This document shows positions 60,644 to 64,000 of a stretch of 64,000 nucleotides of DNA, piece after piece (the stretch's first letter is position 1; every line of letters begins with the position of its first letter). The translations under genes were made by a program, and so were the position numbers. The notes beneath the pieces are model-generated. The model searched no databases, was not told the DNA's origin, and saw only the letters and a program-made list of their open reading frames with translations. The stretch is from Nocardioides jiangxiensis (GTDB lineage: Bacteria; Actinomycetota; Actinomycetes; Propionibacteriales; Nocardioidaceae): positions 1,178,001 to 1,242,000 of the forward strand of contig NZ_JAUQTA010000001.1 of assembly GCF_030580915.1 (NCBI RefSeq), given 5' to 3'.

Positions 60644-62161
60644 ATGACTTCTCAGGACAGCGCCGTCCAGACACCGCCCACGAAGGACCCGTGGCCGGCC
60701 CTCTGGGCGCTCGTGCTCGGCTTCTTCATGATCATGGTCGACACGACCATCGTCTCGGTCGCGACGCCCGCGATCATCGAGGACCTCCATGCGGAGGTGA
60801 ACTCCGTCGTCTGGGTGACCTCGGCCTACCTCCTCGCGTACGCCGTGCCCGTGCTGATCACCGGGCGACTCGGCGACCGGTTCGGTCCGAAGAACCTCTA
60901 CATGATCGGTCTCGCCGTCTTCACCGCTGCGAGCCTCTGGTGCGGCCTCGCCGGCTCGGTCGAGTCGCTGGTCGTCGCGCGGATCGTGCAGGGCCTCGGC
61001 GCCTCGATGATCACGCCGCAGACGATGGCGATCATCACGCGCATCTTCCCTGCCGAGCGCCGCGGCCAGGCGACCGCGCTGTGGGGCGCCACCGCCGGCG
61101 TCGCGCTGCTCGTGGGCCCGCTGCTCGGCGGCGTGCTGATCGACAGCCTGGACTGGAGCTGGATCTTCTTCGTCAACGTGCCGGTCGGCCTGATCGGTCT
61201 CGTGCTCGCGTTCCGCCTCGTGCCCCGCCTGCAGACGCACGACCACCACTTCGACTGGCTCGGCGTCGTCCTGAGCGGCGTCGGCATGTTCCTGCTCGTG
61301 TTCGGCATCCAGGAGGGTCACCGCTACGACTGGGGCACCGTCACCGGCTTCGTGAGCGTGCCGCTGATGATCGGCGGCGGCCTCGTCGTGCTCGCCCTGT
61401 TCGTCCTCTGGCAGGCACGCAACAAGGCGGAGCCGCTGGTGCCCCTGGGCCTCTTCGGCGACCGCAACTTCTCGCTGGCCAACCTCGGCATCGCAACCGT
61501 CAGCTTCGCGTTCACCGCCATCGGCTTCCCGCTCATGCTGTGGGCCCAGGTCGTGCGCGGCCTCAACCCGACCCACGCAGCCCTGCTCCTGGTGCCGATG
61601 GCGCTCATGTCGATCCTGCTCGCTCCGGGCGTCGGCAGGCTCACCGACCGGGTGCACCCGCGCAACCTCATCGCGGTCGGCTTCGCGACCCTCGCGGGTG
61701 CGATGCTCTGGCTCGCCCTCGGCCTCGCCCCCGACGCGAAGTACGCCGTCCTGCTGATCCCGATGGCACTGATGGGCTGCGGCTCGGCCTGCATCTGGGC
61801 ACCGCTCACGGCGACCGCCACCCGCAACCTCCCGCTGCACCTCGCCGGCGCCGGCGCCGGCGTCTACAACGCCTCGCGCCAGATCGGTGCCGTGCTCGGC
61901 TCGGCTGCCATCGCCGTCCTGATGGATGCGCGCCTGTCGGCCAACAACGTCGCCTTCGACCCGACCGACACCAAGGCCCTGGCCCAGATGGCGCAGGCGA
62001 CAGCGGAGCAGAAGGCGGTCTTCTTCGACCACTTCAGCACGTCGATGGGTCAGTCGCTGCTGGTCACGCCTGCTGTCCTGCTGCTGGGGTTCGCGGCTGC
62101 GCTGCTGCTGATCCGTCCGAAGGCCGCGGTGCCCGGAGCGGCACCCGTGCTCGTCGACTGA
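60644..62161 (+). CDS. MFS multidrug exporter, DHA2 family
   Basis: A 505-residue DHA2 exporter with about 14 helices. Motifs: VDTTIVSVATPAIIEDL in helix 1, ITGRLGDRFGPKNLYM (motif A) and VQGLGASMITPQTMAII (motif C); the 14-TM layout and a C-terminal hydrophilic loop after residue 440 fit. ATG 60644 is within AGCCC and has no clear Shine-Dalgarno. It lies divergent from DUF3151 and convergent with fba. Substrate unknown; no regulator is adjacent. Confidence 0.9.
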   Translation: MTSQDSAVQTPPTKDPWPALWALVLGFFMIMVDTTIVSVATPAIIEDLHAEVNSVVWVTSAYLLAYAVPVLITGRLGDRFGPKNLYMIGLAVFTAASLWCGLAGSVESLVVARIVQGLGASMITPQTMAIITRIFPAERRGQATALWGATAGVALLVGPLLGGVLIDSLDWSWIFFVNVPVGLIGLVLAFRLVPRLQTHDHHFDWLGVVLSGVGMFLLVFGIQEGHRYDWGTVTGFVSVPLMIGGGLVVLALFVLWQARNKAEPLVPLGLFGDRNFSLANLGIATVSFAFTAIGFPLMLWAQVVRGLNPTHAALLLVPMALMSILLAPGVGRLTDRVHPRNLIAVGFATLAGAMLWLALGLAPDAKYAVLLIPMALMGCGSACIWAPLTATATRNLPLHLAGAGAGVYNASRQIGAVLGSAAIAVLMDARLSANNVAFDPTDTKALAQMAQATAEQKAVFFDHFSTSMGQSLLVTPAVLLLGFAAALLLIRPKAAVPGAAPVLVD

Positions 62162-62178
62162 CGCCACCCGGACACGCG

Positions 62179-62197
62179 AGGCCCGTCTCGGCGGGAT
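62179..62197. repeat. GAGGCCCGTCTCGGCGGGA module
   Basis: A single inverted copy of the GAGACGGGCC module lies between the MFS stop and the fba stop, as at other gene ends in this window. Confidence 0.6.
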
Positions 62198-63219
62198 CAG
62201 CCGATCGACGTACCGGCGGAGCGCAGGTTCTCGCAGGCGGTGACGACCCGGGCCGCCATGCCCGCCTCGGCGAGCTTGCCCCAGGCGCGGGGGTCGTAGG
62301 CCTTCTTGTTGCCCACCTCGCCGTCGACCTTGAGGACGCCGTCGTAGTTCTTCATCATGAAGTCCACCGCCGGGCGGGTGAAGGCGTACTGCGTGTCGGT
62401 GTCGACGTTCATCTTGATGACGCCGTAGTCGACCGCGGCCGAGATCTCCTCGGGCAGCGAGCCCGAGCCGCCGTGGAAGACGAAGTCGAAGGCCCGGTCC
62501 TTGCCGGTGAGCTCCTTGACGGCCTCCTGCGCGTGCAGCAGCACCTCCGGGCGCAGCTTGACGTTGCCCGGCTTGTAGACGCCGTGGACGTTGCCGAAGG
62601 TCAGCGCGGTCAGGTAGCGGCCGTTCTCGCCGGAGCCGAGCGCCTTGATGGTGGCGACGGCGTCCTCGGGCGAGGTGTAGAGCTTCTCGTTGATCTCGTT
62701 CTCGACGCCGTCCTCCTCGCCGCCGACGACACCGACCTCGATCTCGAGGACGACGTTCGCTGCGTTGCAGAGGGCGAGCAGCTCCTCGGCGATCTGGAGG
62801 TTCTCGGCGAGCGGCACGGCCGAGCCGTCCCACATGTGCGACTGGAAGTACGGCAGGCCGCCGTTCTTCACGCGCTCGGTCGAGGCCGCGAGCAGCGGAC
62901 GGACGAACCCGTCGAGCTTGTCCTTGGGGCAGTGGTCGGTGTGGAGCGCGATGTTGACGGGGTAGTTCTTCGCGACCTCGGCGGCGTACGCCGCGAAGGC
63001 GAGCGAGCCGGTGACCATGTCCTTGACGGTCGGACCGGAGAGGTACTCCGCGCCACCGGTGGAGACCTGGATGATGCCGTCCGAGCCCGCCTCGGCGAAG
63101 CCCTGCAGGGCCGCGTTGAGGGTCTGCGAGGACGACACGTTGATCGCCGGGTAGGCGAAGGAGCCGGACTTCGCGGCATCCAGCATCGCGGCGTACTTCT
63201 CAGGGGTGGCGATGGGCAT
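62197..63219 (-). CDS. fba: Fructose-bisphosphate aldolase, class II
   Basis: A 340-residue zinc-dependent aldolase of glycolysis/gluconeogenesis. Zinc ligands and catalysis: ALHTDHCPKDKLDGF with catalytic Asp and first His, TFGNVHGVY (His ligand) and FVFHGGSGSLPEEI (His ligand and phosphate loop), then KMNVDTDTQYAF. The length matches the mycobacterial type. AGGAG lies eight bases before ATG 63219. Neighbour of DUF3151 on the same strand. Confidence 0.97.
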   Translation of the reverse strand: MPIATPEKYAAMLDAAKSGSFAYPAINVSSSQTLNAALQGFAEAGSDGIIQVSTGGAEYLSGPTVKDMVTGSLAFAAYAAEVAKNYPVNIALHTDHCPKDKLDGFVRPLLAASTERVKNGGLPYFQSHMWDGSAVPLAENLQIAEELLALCNAANVVLEIEVGVVGGEEDGVENEINEKLYTSPEDAVATIKALGSGENGRYLTALTFGNVHGVYKPGNVKLRPEVLLHAQEAVKELTGKDRAFDFVFHGGSGSLPEEISAAVDYGVIKMNVDTDTQYAFTRPAVDFMMKNYDGVLKVDGEVGNKKAYDPRAWGKLAEAGMAARVVTACENLRSAGTSIG

Positions 63220-63303
63220 CGCGAGGCTCCTCGAAAGGCGTCAGGGGATCGTCAGGGCCAGCCTAACGGTGCCCACGCACCGGCCCCACCGATGCCCGCT
63301 GGC

Positions 63304-63864
63304 TCAGGCGGAGGCGACCCATGCAGCGGGGAAGGACCGACGGCTCGGCGCCCAGTCGATGTCGACCGGCGACCCGTCGGCCTCGAGGAGCCACGAGCGG
63401 ACCGCCACGCGGAGCTCCCGGGGCACCACGCCGTGCGCGCGCAGGCAGGCGCGCGGCACCGTCACGCCGGCGAGGTCGGGAAGCCGGTAGCCGGTGTGGG
63501 TCTCCAGGCCGGCACATGCGACCCGGTTGCCCGGACCGATCGGGGTGCGCCACCGCTCGACGGCGAAGACCTCGCCGACGAAGTCGTCGCCCCGCCACCG
63601 GAGCCGGATGCGGAACTCCGGACCCCGGTCCGTGCGGTCGGTGTCCACGAAGGCGTTGACGATCCCGCCGGCGGCGGCGAAGGACACACTGACGTCGAGG
63701 GTCTCCGCACGGTGGACCACCGTCACGCTCTGGATGTCGCTGTAGCCCGTGTCGGGGACGTCACCGGCCCGGTCGCGCACCGTCCACGACTCGGCCCGGG
63801 CCGGGGCGGCAGCCCCGACGACCGCGACGAGGGCCGTCGCGACGGCCACGATGGATCTCCGCAT
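63304..63864 (-). CDS. Small secreted protein, unknown function
   Basis: A 186-residue exported protein: a signal peptide (VAVATALVAVVGAAAPARAES, cleavage near residue 25) followed by a beta-rich domain with a repeated WxVxD pattern (WTVRDRAGDVPDTGYSDIQSVTVVHRAETLDVSVSF) and later Cys pairs (VACAGLETH, RACLRAHG) that may form a disulfide. No catalytic motif. ATG 63864 (or GTG 63867) follows GGGGGAG. The mature domain resembles uncharacterised actinobacterial secreted proteins. Confidence 0.8.
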   Translation of the reverse strand: MRRSIVAVATALVAVVGAAAPARAESWTVRDRAGDVPDTGYSDIQSVTVVHRAETLDVSVSFAAAGGIVNAFVDTDRTDRGPEFRIRLRWRGDDFVGEVFAVERWRTPIGPGNRVACAGLETHTGYRLPDLAGVTVPRACLRAHGVVPRELRVAVRSWLLEADGSPVDIDWAPSRRSFPAAWVASA

Positions 63865-63948
63865 CACTCCCCCTTCGCCGCAGCCACCCGTGTGCTGCTT
63901 CGACGACAGTAGACGCCCGACACCTCGGAGCGGCAGGGGGAATCGGTG

Positions 63949-64000
63949 TCAGTGGCGGCAGTCGACCGCGTACACCGGCCGGACGGTGTGACCGTCGACG
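63949..64000 (-). CDS. Possible C-terminal end of another secreted protein (partial)
   Basis: Reading from base 64000, the minus strand codes VDGHTVRPVYAVDCRH and a TGA at 63949-63951. Codon use and the single Cys near the end suit a real C terminus of a gene that continues beyond the window. The visible part is too short to name. Confidence 0.4.
   Translation of the reverse strand, partial: VDGHTVRPVYAVDCRH

Overview
The window is about 70% GC, rich in GTG starts, and densely packed with short intergenic gaps. It holds BldC, DUF3073, a MhuD-type heme oxygenase, a class I lysyl-tRNA synthetase, an fba / DUF3151 / purA neighbourhood and many genes with a TANNNT box six or seven bases before the start codon. 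Together these point to an actinobacterial chromosome, most likely a Nocardioides-like member of the Propionibacteriales. The genus is inferred from family resemblance, not from a search. I see no integrase, transposase, phage gene or CRISPR array; this looks like core chromosome with small accessory cassettes.

Layout. 1-1165: end of a phosphate transporter (PiT plus its DUF47 partner). 1242-4826: a copper operon (csoR, copZ, anchored His/Met-rich protein, copA) behind a palindromic CsoR-type operator. 4842-5795: a 55-residue protein, a cold shock protein and tRNA-Lys. 5862-7484: an arsenic cassette (arsR, aquaporin-like channel, arsC) with a divergent, previously unlisted 25-codon ORF encoding three vicinal cysteine pairs. 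7627-12548: a 1126-residue Ala/Glu coiled-coil membrane protein facing a type II NADH dehydrogenase. 12746-15337: an ATP-binding protein, a two-gene fluoride channel, a metallopeptidase and tRNAs Asp, Glu and Phe. 15430-20297: a large zinc-ribbon membrane protein, a propeller-like protein, bldC and DUF3073.

20514-54764 is dominated by de novo purine synthesis. purM, purF, purL, purQ, purS, purC, purB, purD and purA all lie on the minus strand, separated by other genes: an M20 peptidase, two MFS exporters, arfB, a secreted DUF1906 protein, a probable oxidative catabolic module (epoxide-hydrolase-like enzyme, acyl-CoA ligase, TetR, aldehyde dehydrogenase, MpaB/DUF2236 oxygenase), mhuD with two membrane proteins, an MMPL exporter and a divergent two-component system. 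54967-64000 holds a lipid kinase, a second MMPL exporter, class I lysS, DUF3151, an MFS exporter, class II fructose-bisphosphate aldolase and a small secreted protein.

The strongest candidates for something new are (i) the 25-residue Cys-pair ORF opposite arsR, (ii) the dense set of apparently leaderless genes, including several purine genes with related start regions, (iii) a family of 22-bp GAGACGGGGCC modules at gene ends, and (iv) an 18-bp AT-rich perfect palindrome before a secreted DUF1906 protein. All functions are inferred from motifs and context only.
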